The notes under the pieces were generated by a model. It saw only the letters and a program-made list of their open reading frames with translations, was not told the DNA's origin and did no database searches. From Solidesulfovibrio alcoholivorans DSM 5433 (GTDB lineage: Bacteria; Desulfobacterota; Desulfovibrionia; Desulfovibrionales; Desulfovibrionaceae), in the NCBI RefSeq assembly GCF_000702665.1, contig NZ_JNJA01000003.1, forward strand, positions 310,001 through 374,000: a DNA stretch of 64,000 bases. The letters are read 5' to 3'. Below are positions 45,986 through 55,000 of this stretch, in pieces; positions within the stretch are counted from its first letter, which is position 1; each line of letters begins with the position of its first letter. A program made the position numbers and the translations under genes.

Positions 45986-47086
45986 TCAGGAAGGCTGCGT
46001 CTCCGTGCGCGCCTGGCGCAGGAACTCCAGGCAGGCCGCGGCCGCTTTGTGGAAATCCACGCCGCCGTCGATTTCCAGGACCGGCAGGTCGCCGAGCAGG
46101 TCGAGGTAGGCGTTCTGGCTGGCGATGGAGGGTTCGGAGGCGTCCTCGAATTCGTAGAACAGGCCCACGTCCTTCATGAAGGCGGCCATGAGGTCGCGGC
46201 GATCGCGCAGGCGCACGCGACTTGCCGTCATGGGCGAAGCGTCGCGCTTCCAGCGCAGGACGACCAGGCCCGCCATGGGGCAGGACAGCTTGAAGCGGCC
46301 CTTGCCGAAGCATTCGTCGATGAAGGCGTCGTACTTGTGTTCCAGGTCCCACAGTTCGGCCTGGGGCAGGGCGGCGAAGCGCTTGCGGTCCTCGGCGTCC
46401 ATGACCGGGGCCAGATTCGGGTTGTTGAGCACGGTGCCGGGGTTGACGCGCGGCATCTTGGCCACGCCCGTCATGACGAGGCCCGCGCTCTCCCGGGAGA
46501 CCATCACGCGGTCGTTGCTCACGAAATCCGTGCCGTGGCGCATGATCTCCAGGGCGAGGGTGGACTTGCCGGCCCCGGAAAAGCCGGAGATGACCAGCCC
46601 CGCGCCGCCTTCGGCCACGCCCGCGGCGTGGAAGAGCAGGGCGCCGCGTTTGAGGCAGTGCTCGATGAAGCGGTTGTTGATGAAGTTGACGACCTGGTTG
46701 TCGTTGTCGATGCACGGGCCCACGGCGTAGTTGTCGCCGTGGCCGAAGAGGAAGACCAGCCCCGTGAGCAGCTTTTTGACCACGCGGCCGTCGGGCAGGT
46801 CGCAGTAGGATTCCTTGAGCTTGGTCTTGCCGGGTTCGCGCTGCTTGACGGCGAAGGGCAATTCGAGATCCGGCGGGCCGGCCTCGATGGCCGTGACCGG
46901 GATGAGGGTCGCGCCGCCGCCGCCAATGAAGTCGCGGTAATAGTTGGCGAGCTTTTCGATGAGCCCCTTGGAGTTGGAGGAAACGACCACGGTCACGTCG
47001 CCGAAGGTGACGTCCAGGCGGTGGGTGATGGGCGCATCGGCGAGGATGGGGGCCATGAGCCCGGCGATGGTGGGGGCGTTTTGCAT
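45986..47086 (-). CDS. HprK-related kinase, GAK-type
   Basis: A 366-residue protein with a P-loop kinase domain like HPr kinase/phosphorylase but without the HprK N-terminal domain. Residues 1-150 are unlike anything I can name. The kinase part has Walker A GFSGAGKS (168-175) and DFVSNDRVMV, whose Asp192 is at the place of the HprK catalytic aspartate region. This matches the family catalogued as 'HprK-related kinase B' of the GAK system. The substrate is unknown; it may phosphorylate a serine on a protein as HprK does, or a small molecule. Its ATG shares one base with the TGA of the ATP-grasp gene (TGATG), so the two are translated in coupled fashion. It is the last gene of the operon. Family assignment rests on remembered features and would be settled by a profile search. 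Confidence 0.87.
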   Translation of the reverse strand: MQNAPTIAGLMAPILADAPITHRLDVTFGDVTVVVSSNSKGLIEKLANYYRDFIGGGGATLIPVTAIEAGPPDLELPFAVKQREPGKTKLKESYCDLPDGRVVKKLLTGLVFLFGHGDNYAVGPCIDNDNQVVNFINNRFIEHCLKRGALLFHAAGVAEGGAGLVISGFSGAGKSTLALEIMRHGTDFVSNDRVMVSRESAGLVMTGVAKMPRVNPGTVLNNPNLAPVMDAEDRKRFAALPQAELWDLEHKYDAFIDECFGKGRFKLSCPMAGLVVLRWKRDASPMTASRVRLRDRRDLMAAFMKDVGLFYEFEDASEPSIASQNAYLDLLGDLPVLEIDGGVDFHKAAAACLEFLRQARTETQPS

Positions 47087-47967
47087 CAGATGTTCTCCAG
47101 CACGTAGTCGGCGTAGGCGCTCGCGGCGTCGATGCCGCAGGCGTCGAGCAGGCCGCGGAAGCCGCCGAAGGCCGAGACTTCGTAGATGGCCGCGCCTTCC
47201 GGGGTTTCCACCACGTCGACGCAGGTGAAGGCCATGTCCGGGAACAGCGCCTGCGCCCTGTGCGCCAGGGCGATGATTTCCTGCGAAGGCTCGTGGGGCA
47301 CGTAGCGGCCGCCGGTGCGCGTGGTGGTGTCCCAGGACGCGCCGCTGCCCTGGCGGGCATAGGTGGCCAGGTATTTGCCGCCGAGAAACGACACGCCAAG
47401 GTCGAGGTGGCCGCCGGCGTGGGAAACCATCTTCTGGATGTACATGACCTGGTTGCCGGCCGCCTTGTAGTCGGCGATCTCCTCCCGGGCGTCGGGGGTG
47501 TCCTCGATGACGGTCATGCCCCGGGCCTTGGAGGAAAAAAGCGGCTTGAACACGGCCTTGCCGTAGAGCGCCACCGTGGCCGCGGCTTCCTCGATGTCCT
47601 CGGTCACGACCGTGGGCGGCATGGGGATGCCGCCCAGGCGCAGCACCGTGGTGCCGCTTAAGCGGTCGATCAGGCGCAGCATGCTGTCCGGGCTGGAGAA
47701 GACGGGCACGCCCTTCTGGTGGAGGAAGCGCAGGATCTCCATGCGGTCCAGGGCGTCGGGGGTATAGGACGGGGCGATCTTTTTCACGATGATCGCGTCG
47801 AGGCCGGTGAGGTCGGTCCCCTGGCAAAACACCTTGCCCGTGTCCAGGTCGAGGCGGACCTCGGCCATGTCGATGCACAGGCGAAAGCCCGTCTTCGCTT
47901 CCAGGGCGTCCAGGAGCCGCAGGGTGGACCATCCCTTTGGGATGCCCACCACGCCGATCTTCTTCAT
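47086..47967 (-). CDS. ATP-grasp enzyme, GAK-type
   Basis: A 293-residue, RimK-like ATP-grasp protein; such enzymes join a carboxylate to an amine or thiol through an acyl phosphate. Residues 1-90 form the N-terminal nucleotide-fold region (MKKIGVVGIPKGWSTL). The ATP-binding part follows, with VFKPLFSSKARGM as the phosphate-binding lysine/loop segment and QKMV as the adenine-contact region. Near the C-terminus, where relatives usually have a metal-binding E-x-N, this protein reads IYEVSAFGGF, so serine replaces the asparagine. Start at 47967, where gggagga precedes ATG. It is 172 bases after the PhoU-phosphotransferase gene and overlaps the kinase by one base. It matches the 'GAK system ATP-grasp' family. 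The ligation substrate is unknown. Confidence 0.87.
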   Translation of the reverse strand: MKKIGVVGIPKGWSTLRLLDALEAKTGFRLCIDMAEVRLDLDTGKVFCQGTDLTGLDAIIVKKIAPSYTPDALDRMEILRFLHQKGVPVFSSPDSMLRLIDRLSGTTVLRLGGIPMPPTVVTEDIEEAAATVALYGKAVFKPLFSSKARGMTVIEDTPDAREEIADYKAAGNQVMYIQKMVSHAGGHLDLGVSFLGGKYLATYARQGSGASWDTTTRTGGRYVPHEPSQEIIALAHRAQALFPDMAFTCVDVVETPEGAAIYEVSAFGGFRGLLDACGIDAASAYADYVLENI

Positions 47968-48139
47968 GATTCCTCCCATGGTCTTCTCGCCGTCATGGCT
48001 CTCGTCCGGGGCGGCGTCGCGCCCGGCCCGGACAGCCCTGTGCGCGGGCCGTCTCCGGCAAGAGGGTCGTTTGCGCTGCCTTCCGGCGACGCCTCCGTAA
48101 TGGGCCGCGCGCCGGGGCGCGCGGCGGGGTCAAGCAACG

Positions 48140-49771
48140 TCAGTAACAGGCCGCGGCCAGGGGCAACCGGAAGGCGGCCGGGGGGCCGGCATGTCCGGCC
48201 ACGCGGCCAAGCAGATACATGCCGCGTGAAAACATCAGCCTGGAAAACCGCTCGCTCAGTTCGAACCGCGTCGAGGTGATGTACGAGCGGGCCAGCCCCA
48301 GGGCCACGCGCAGCTCGAAGGTGTCGTCACCGTTTCGGGCGGCGAAGCCACGCGCGAATTCGAAGAACTCCGCGATGATGGCGTTCAGGATGCGCCGTCG
48401 GGACGCGTCGAAGACGGGCAGGCGGAAGTTGGACACCATAAAGACCGACGTGTCCTGGGCCAGGTCGCCCGGGGCGGAGCGGTGCAGGTCGATGTAGTGG
48501 ATCCGGTCCTTGACGCCGTCGTAGAGGATGTTGTTGCTGTTGTAGTCGCCGTGCAACAGCACCGTGAAGGGGGCCGCAAGGCCCGCTTCCACGGCCTCGG
48601 CCCCGCGCAGGGCGTCGTTAAGGTTCGGCAGGGCGTAGTCCCCGATGGCGCGCGGCACGCTTTGAAAGCCCGGGTGGACCGTGAGTACCTCGTCGAGCCG
48701 GGAGCGCAACTGGGCCATGGTCCCGGCCGGGACGACAGCGCGCTCGAGGGTCTTTTCCCAGATCTCGCCGGCCACGCGGCACTGGGCGGAAAGGGCGCGG
48801 CGCAACAGCGTCAGGTCGCCGCCCAGGGCGATGTCCTGGATGGTCTGGCCGGGGAGCAGTTCGATCAGCATGGAACTCGATTTGCGGCCTTCCCGGAAGG
48901 CCTCGACGCGCGGGGCGAGCCCCGGCATGAGGCATTCCCAGTGCTCGATGTTGGCCGCTTCCTTGCGCAGCTTGGCCGTGTCCCCGTCCTTGAAGATGAC
49001 CTCGCGGCCGGACTCGCCGTTTTCATCCCGGTCGGCCACCCGGCCGATGCGGCAGCCCGAGCGGGTGCCCCAGATGGACTCGAAGTCGATCTCGGTCAGG
49101 GGCAGTTCGTGGCCACTCTCGGTCAGGATGTCCTTGAGCGCCGTAAACTGGTGGATTTTGAACTTGTCGCCGGTGATGGCGAAGATGGCCGCCTCGCCGA
49201 CGTTGAGCAGCGCATCGCCCATGCGTTCCAGGTAGCGGAAGATGAAAAGCGTGGTCAGCAGGTCGCCGGTCTGGAAGCCCGAGCGCAGCTCGTCGCGGAT
49301 GCGGTCGAACTGCTCCTTGTAAAGCCGGTCCAGGTGCAGTTCGCAGCGGCAGATCTTGAGCGCCGCCGACATGTCGCGTTCGAGCACGGCCTTGGGCGTC
49401 CATTCGAGGGCCTTTTTGACCTCCGCGAAAAACGGCTTGTACGCGTAGCGCTGGATGCACTCGGGTTCGTCGTAGTGGCGGGTCTGGCGCACCACGTTGA
49501 CCACATGGTCGCCCACGCGTTCGAGGTTGTTGCCGATGATGTTGAGCGCGCGCACCCGGGCCGTTTCCTGGGCGGTGAGCCGCTCGGCCCCGAGCAGTGT
49601 GGCGAAGCAGCCGTTTTCGATGACGCTCTTGAGGTTGTCGATATAGTCGTCGCGGGCCTCGATCTTGGCGATGGCCCGTTCGTCGTGCTTTTCGATGACG
49701 GCCATGGCCGCCTCGACCTGCCGTTCGATTTCGACGAGCAGGAACTGGAAGTTTGTTACGATCTCATGCAT
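48140..49771 (-). CDS. PhoU domain-aminoglycoside phosphotransferase fusion
   Basis: A 543-residue fusion. Residues about 1-215 are two PhoU-like three-helix bundles (ERVGDHVVNVV and ERMGDALLNVGE are the repeated E-R-x-G-D motifs), as in the regulator of phosphate uptake. Residues about 245-543 are an APH/choline-kinase-type phosphotransferase. Its catalytic loop HGDYNSNN spans 407-414, with Asp409 and Asn414, and IDLHRS supplies the metal-binding Asp428. APH-fold enzymes phosphorylate small hydroxyl compounds; antibiotic resistance should not be assumed here. The ATG at 49771 is preferred over 49780 because an AGGGG lies at the right distance. It overlaps the amphi-Trp gene by 8 bases, so they are one operon. 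The window's left copy lacks the first 151 residues or so. Confidence 0.88.
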   Translation of the reverse strand: MHEIVTNFQFLLVEIERQVEAAMAVIEKHDERAIAKIEARDDYIDNLKSVIENGCFATLLGAERLTAQETARVRALNIIGNNLERVGDHVVNVVRQTRHYDEPECIQRYAYKPFFAEVKKALEWTPKAVLERDMSAALKICRCELHLDRLYKEQFDRIRDELRSGFQTGDLLTTLFIFRYLERMGDALLNVGEAAIFAITGDKFKIHQFTALKDILTESGHELPLTEIDFESIWGTRSGCRIGRVADRDENGESGREVIFKDGDTAKLRKEAANIEHWECLMPGLAPRVEAFREGRKSSSMLIELLPGQTIQDIALGGDLTLLRRALSAQCRVAGEIWEKTLERAVVPAGTMAQLRSRLDEVLTVHPGFQSVPRAIGDYALPNLNDALRGAEAVEAGLAAPFTVLLHGDYNSNNILYDGVKDRIHYIDLHRSAPGDLAQDTSVFMVSNFRLPVFDASRRRILNAIIAEFFEFARGFAARNGDDTFELRVALGLARSYITSTRFELSERFSRLMFSRGMYLLGRVAGHAGPPAAFRLPLAAACY

Positions 49772-50045
49772 CGCCCGCATCCCCTGGCGCGATGAGCAGG
49801 GGCGCGTCGATCAACTCGCATTCCCGCTCCTTCCAGCGGAAGGTCAGCTTGAGCTTGCGGTCCTCGCCCTTCTGCTTGCCTTCGATGGTGACGGCGATGA
49901 GCCCTTTGGGCAGGAGCTCCAGCACCTGTTCGCCCTGGCGCAGGGTCACGGTGCCGTGCGCGAAACCGTCACGCACGGCCTCGAGGTAGGCGGCGATGGC
50001 GTCGCGTTCCTGCAGGCCGTCGTATTTGAACAGCTTGTTCGTCAC
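49764..50045 (-). CDS. Amphi-Trp domain protein, first gene of GAK-like operon
   Basis: A 93-residue protein starting with GTG behind a GGAGG. The second half has alternating hydrophobic strands (QVLELLPKGLIAVTIEGK, RKLKLTFRW) ending in tryptophan, the pattern of the 'amphi-Trp domain' family found with GAK-type kinases and ATP-grasp proteins. No catalytic residues, signal peptide or membrane segment are visible, so it may be a small binding or carrier protein. Its end overlaps the PhoU-phosphotransferase fusion by 8 bases. It lies just outside the palindrome, so it occurs once. It is divergent from the Nif11-like gene, with a 248-base shared promoter region in which I could not fix a promoter. 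Confidence 0.78.
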   Translation of the reverse strand: MTNKLFKYDGLQERDAIAAYLEAVRDGFAHGTVTLRQGEQVLELLPKGLIAVTIEGKQKGEDRKLKLTFRWKERECELIDAPLLIAPGDAGDA

Positions 50046-50293
50046 ATTGCCTCCTTGGGTTCCGGACGCGGAAGGGGCCGCTTCACGGACGCGAAGGGGT
50101 CACTAGCACCCGATTATGAAGATACGGTGAAGGCCGGGACGCAAATTGGACGCGGCGCATGTTTCGTCCGTGCGCACGGCCCGCCGCACAAGCGGCCGCA
50201 ACACCGAATTGCCATCGTTTGTTGACGCTTCCTCCATACCCGGGGAGGATAACCCGGGAAAACGCCTGCATGTCGCCGACGGAGGATGGACGT

Positions 50294-50476
50294 ATGGGTC
50301 AGGAAGAGATCGACCGTTTCCTCGAATACCTGCGGGAAAACAAGGACAGGCTGCTCATGGTCGGCGGCATGCCGCTGCCGGAGCTCATCGAGTACGCCGC
50401 AAGCCTCGGCTTCCACTTCACGGCTGAGGAGCTCAAGGCGAGGCAGGCCCTCGTCCACCTCGTCGAAGGCACGTAA
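50294..50476 (+). CDS. Nif11-like small protein
   Basis: A 60-residue protein resembling the Nif11 domain: an N-terminal helix MGQEEIDRFLEYLRENKDRL, then LIEYAASLGFHFTAEELKA, which matches the conserved 'A-x-x-x-G-Y/F-x-F-t-x-E-E-L' pattern. In some bacteria Nif11 domains are leader peptides of ribosomally made, modified peptides; others stand alone with unknown roles. Here the protein ends soon after the domain (HLVEGT) with no cysteine- or serine-rich core, and no modifying enzyme is near, so a peptide-product role is not supported. The ATG at 50294 has ggagg 8 bases ahead; 50270 is an alternative. It lies between the divergent GAK-like operon and the Pit transporter. Confidence 0.7.
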   Translation: MGQEEIDRFLEYLRENKDRLLMVGGMPLPELIEYAASLGFHFTAEELKARQALVHLVEGT

Positions 50477-50618
50477 GGCGCATCGGTCCGCGGCGCGAAG
50501 CGCCCCGGAGCCACGCCCTTCCGACACGGCGGCCGCCCGGGACCGGACGGCCCGGACCAGCCCCTGCGGCGTCGCTGCGCGCGCCGTCGCTCGGACGCCC
50601 TTTCCCACGGAGTACGGC

Positions 50619-52064
50619 ATGGATTTCCTTTCCGGCCTCGACGGCCATACCCTTTTTCTCCTACTGGCCTCGCTCGGCATCGCTCTCTCTTTCGAATTCG
50701 TCAACGGCTTTCACGATACGGCCAACGCCGTGGCCACGGTCATCTACACCAAGTCCCTGCGCGCCCGCACAGCGGTCGTGCTGTCCGGGGTTTGCAACTT
50801 TCTCGGCGTGCATCTGGGCGGCATCGCCGTGGCCTATTCCATCGTGCACCTGCTGCCCGTGGACCTGCTCGTCTCGGTCAACACCAACCTGGGCCTGGCC
50901 ATGGTCTTTTCGCTGCTCGTCTCGGCCATCCTCTGGAACTTCGGCACCTGGTACCTGGGCCTGCCCGCCTCGAGCTCCCATACGCTCATCGGCGCGATCC
51001 TCGGCGTGGGACTGGCCAACGCCGTGCGCGAGGGCCTGCCCGCCGGCTCCGGCATCAACTGGCACAAGGCCTTGGAAGTGGGGCTGTCGCTTCTCATTTC
51101 CCCGGTCATGGGCTTTGTCCTTGCCGGCGGGCTGTTGCTGCTGTTGCAGCGCCTGCTCAAAAATGCGGCCCTGCATTCCCCGCCCGTCGGCGACGCGCCG
51201 CCGCCCGCGGCCATGCGCGCGGCGCTGATCGTCTCCGGGCTCGGCGTGTCCCTGGCGCACGGCTCCAACGACGGCCAGAAGGGCGTGGGGCTCATCATGC
51301 TCATTTTGATCGGCATCCTGCCCGGGGTTTACGCCCTGGACGTGGATACGCCCAAGGCGGACGTGCTGGCCGTGCGGGAGGTGGCGGCCCGGTTCACGGA
51401 CTATTTCGACGCGCACAGGCTGGAGATCGAAAAGGCCTACGCGAGCGGTGCGCTCATCGAGACCCCGAAGGCCGGCCCGGCTCCCCACTGCGACGTGCGC
51501 GGGGCGGTGCCGGCGGCGGAAGCGATCCAGGTGCGCCTGGCCCAGGCCGACACCATCGCCGCGTTGCCCGAACACGAGCGCTTTGCCATCCGCACGGACA
51601 TCCTGTGCCTGGACGACGCTTCCCGGCAAATGCAGGACATCGCGCCCGAAGCGGACCGGGAAATGATCGGGCGCTGGCGGGAGGTGCTGCGCCGGCCCAC
51701 GGAATACGCGCCGGACTGGGTGCTCCTGGCCGTCTCCATGGCCCTTGGCGTCGGCACCATGGTCGGCTGGAAGCGCATCGTCGTGACCATCGGCGAAAAG
51801 ATCGGCAAGACCAAGCTGTCCTATTCCCAGGGGGCCGCGGCACAGGTGGTGGCCATGACCACCATCGGCCTGGCCGACGGCCTGGGGCTGCCGGTCTCCA
51901 CCACGCACGTGCTTTCCTCGGGCGTGGCCGGCGCCATGGCCGCCGGGAAAAGCGGATTGCAGATGCGCACGCTGCGCTCCATCGCCATGGCCTGGGTCTT
52001 CACCCTGCCTGCGGCCATGTTCCTGGGAGCGGGGCTCTTTTTTCTCTTCGCGTTGCTGGCCTGA
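50619..52064 (+). CDS. Low-affinity phosphate transporter, Pit family
   Basis: A 481-residue inorganic phosphate (metal-phosphate) carrier of the PiT/PitA type. Both signature halves are present: FEFVNGFHDTANAVATVIYT near residue 25 and AHGSNDGQKGVGLIM near 218, close to the E. coli PitA wording. About ten membrane helices are split by a hydrophilic loop (about 245-370) as in PitA. Pit proteins typically carry a divalent metal-phosphate complex, so the nearby Mg2+ pump and PhoU-domain protein are noteworthy. The start at 50619 follows ggag at 6 bases. It is 142 bases after the Nif11-like gene and convergent with the hybrid kinase, 32 bases away. Confidence 0.93.
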   Translation: MDFLSGLDGHTLFLLLASLGIALSFEFVNGFHDTANAVATVIYTKSLRARTAVVLSGVCNFLGVHLGGIAVAYSIVHLLPVDLLVSVNTNLGLAMVFSLLVSAILWNFGTWYLGLPASSSHTLIGAILGVGLANAVREGLPAGSGINWHKALEVGLSLLISPVMGFVLAGGLLLLLQRLLKNAALHSPPVGDAPPPAAMRAALIVSGLGVSLAHGSNDGQKGVGLIMLILIGILPGVYALDVDTPKADVLAVREVAARFTDYFDAHRLEIEKAYASGALIETPKAGPAPHCDVRGAVPAAEAIQVRLAQADTIAALPEHERFAIRTDILCLDDASRQMQDIAPEADREMIGRWREVLRRPTEYAPDWVLLAVSMALGVGTMVGWKRIVVTIGEKIGKTKLSYSQGAAAQVVAMTTIGLADGLGLPVSTTHVLSSGVAGAMAAGKSGLQMRTLRSIAMAWVFTLPAAMFLGAGLFFLFALLA

Positions 52065-52096
52065 CAGTGCACCGCCCGCGAGCGCGCAGGGGCGGC

Positions 52097-55000
52097 CTAC
52101 GATCCCGTCGCGCCTGATGGTTGGGCCGTCCCCCTGTTGCCGAGGGCCTCTTCGACGTGGCGCAGGCTGTCCTTGATGGCGCCGAAGAGCCGGTCGGCGG
52201 CATCGCTGTCGCTGTGGCGCAGGCTTTCCTCCAGGTCGCCGGCAAGGCGTCGTGCGGCCTCGGCCCCGATCGCGCCGACGATGTTCTTGAGGGAATGCGC
52301 GGCGAGTGCCGCCTCGTCCCAATTCTCGCTGTTGCGGCAAAGTGTGATGTGGCGCAGCTTTCGCGGATACTGGCGCAGGAAATCCGACTCCAGTTCCCGC
52401 AGCAGTTCCGTGTCGCCGCCCAGGCGCTGCAACGCGGCCGCCGTATCCAGGTCCGGAGCCCTGGCGTCGTCCCGCGCCGCGGTCGCCGGTTTGGGCTCCT
52501 CCGCGTCGGTGATGCCGCCGAGCAGGACGCCCAGGGCCTGGAAGTCGAGCGGTTTGGCCAGGTAATCGGTCATGCCGGCCTCCAGGCAGCGCTGGCGCAC
52601 GCCGCTTAAGGCATGGGCGGTCATGGCGATGACCGGGCGGGAACGGTTCAGCGGCCCGGCCTCGCCGGCGCGCAGCCGGCGGGTGGCTTCGAAGCCGTCG
52701 CATTCGGGCATTTCCAGGTCCATGAGGATAACGTCGAAGGGGTGGCAGGCGAGGAGGTCCAGGGCTTCCTGGCCGTTTTGGGCCACGACGAAGGTGTGCC
52801 CGCGACGGCCGAGGTAGGCGGCGGCCACCTTGATGTTGACCGGGTTGTCTTCGGCCAGGAGGATGCGCAGGGGCCTGTCTGCGGGGAGAATGAAGCCGGC
52901 TGCCACCGGATGGTCCGCGCCGCGCTCTTCTGGCGGCGTTTCGGGCAGGGGAATGGCGAAGCGGAAGGTGCTGCCGCGTCCCGGAGCGCTTTCCGCCGCG
53001 ATGTTGCCGCCCATGAGGCGCGCCAGTTCCCGGCAGATGGCCAGTCCAAGGCCCGTGCCGCCGTAGCGCCTGGAAACCGTGGCGTCGGCCTGGGTGAACA
53101 TGTCGAAAATGCGGCCGAGGCGTTCGGGAAGGATGCCGACGCCGGTGTCGGCCACGGCGCAGGAAAGCAGCGCGGAGTTGCCCATCGTTGCTGTGGCGAC
53201 GCGCTTGAGCGAGACGGACACGCCGCCGGTTTCCGTGAATTTGACGGCGTTGCCGATGAGGTTGACGAGGATCTGGCGTAGCCGGATCTGGTCGCCGCGC
53301 ACGAAGCGGGGGACGTCCGGGGCGACCGACAGGCGCAGGGCAAGCCCCTTGCGCGCGGCCTGCGGCCGCATGGCGCGCACGGTTGCGGCCAGGGTGCGGC
53401 GCAGGTCGAAGGGCTCGTTTGCCAGTTCCAGCTTGCGCGCCTCGATTTTCGAGATGTCGAGGACGTCGTTTATAAGGTCGAGGAGGATGCCGGCGGATTC
53501 CCGGGCGGTTTCCAGGGCGTCGCGCTGGGTCGGGGACAGTTCGCTGCCGAGCGTCAGGTCGGTCATGCCGATGACGGCATTGAGCGGCGTGCGGATGTCG
53601 TGGCTCATCTTGGCCAGGAAATCGCTTTTGGCCCGGTTGGCTCTTTCCGCCTCCTCCTTGGCCAGGCGCAGGTCGGCCTCGATGGCCTTGGTTGCGGTAA
53701 CGTCGCGCGCCACGGCGAAATAGCGCCGTTCGTCCTCCGGCGTGCCCGGATAACGGTGTACGCGTATGGCCACGGACAGCAGCGTGCCGTCCTTGCGCCG
53801 GTATTCCTTTTCGAAAATCGGGGAGAACCCGTGGGCGTCGACGGCGTCGCGCAGGATCGCCTCCTCTTTCTCGTGCCACTCGGGCGGCGTGATGTCCCTG
53901 TAGGTCATGCCGGCGAGTTCCGTATCGGTGTAGCCGAGCATCTCGCGAAAGGCCGGGTTCGTTTCGACGATGCGGTCCTTGCGGTCGATCACGACAAAAC
54001 CGTCTCGCATGGAGGTGAGGAGCGATTTGTAGCGCATTTCCGAGGCGGCCAGGGCTTTCTCGGATTGGTTGCGGGTGGTGATGTCCAGGCACACGCCGAC
54101 GATGCCGGCTGGAGCGCCCGCGGCGCTGTAATACGCCGATTTGAAGATAAGGAACTCATGGGCAAGGCCGTCCTTGAGCCGGAGCGTGGTTTCGAACTGG
54201 ACGGAGCGTGACGGGGTAGCGAGGATTTCCCTGTCGGTCGCCTCGCAGCGGGCGACCATCTCCGGCGCATCGATCTCGCTGGAGGTCTTTCCCTTGACGG
54301 CGGCCAAAGGGCGGATGTCCGTTTCGTAGGTCTTGTTGACGCCGACGAAGCGCCCGTCGAGGTCTTTGTAGAAAAGTGGCGTGGGAATGGCGTCGATGAT
54401 CTCCTGGGTAAAGCGGATGCGCTCGCGCAGGGTGTCGGCCATGGCATCCAGGGCCGCGCCGAGTTCGGAGAGTTCCCCGTGCCCGCCGCCCATGTCGCAG
54501 CGGCGGTCGAGATCGCCCACGGCCATGGCCTTGGCCATGCGGGCGAGCTTGCCGGCAGGCAGCAACAGAAACGTCCGGCCGAACAGGTAGGCCGCGAAAA
54601 GGGCCAGGGCCAGGGTTATGGCGAAAATCACCATGTCCTGGAACAGGGAGGCGGCCATGGGGCCTTCCGCCAGGGCCTTGGGTTCCCCCACGCGCAGGTG
54701 CAGCGGCGAGGAGCCGCCGAATCGCACGGCGGCCACGGAGAAAAAATACGGCGAGCCGTCCGGTCCCGGGCCTGTCACGGTCGCGTGGGGCGCACTTTCC
54801 TGGTCGGCCAGGATTTGGATGGCGTCCGGAAAGGATTGCCCGACCTCTTGCGGATTTTCCGGCCAGTTGGCCAGGACGAGCCCCGTGTCGTCGAACAAAT
54901 CGGCCTGGCTTTGCCGCGGCAGGCGCGCATTGGCCATGACGCTGACGAGTTCGGACAGCCGCACGGCGACGGTGCAGACGCCGATGACGTCCCCGGAATC

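Noticed and set aside
48140-49771. Aminoglycoside resistance gene
   Set aside because: The APH fold is shared by many small-molecule kinases, and the fusion with PhoU and the operon context argue for another role.
50294-50476. RiPP biosynthetic cluster around the Nif11-like protein
   Set aside because: No core peptide, modification enzyme or dedicated peptidase-transporter is found within reach.
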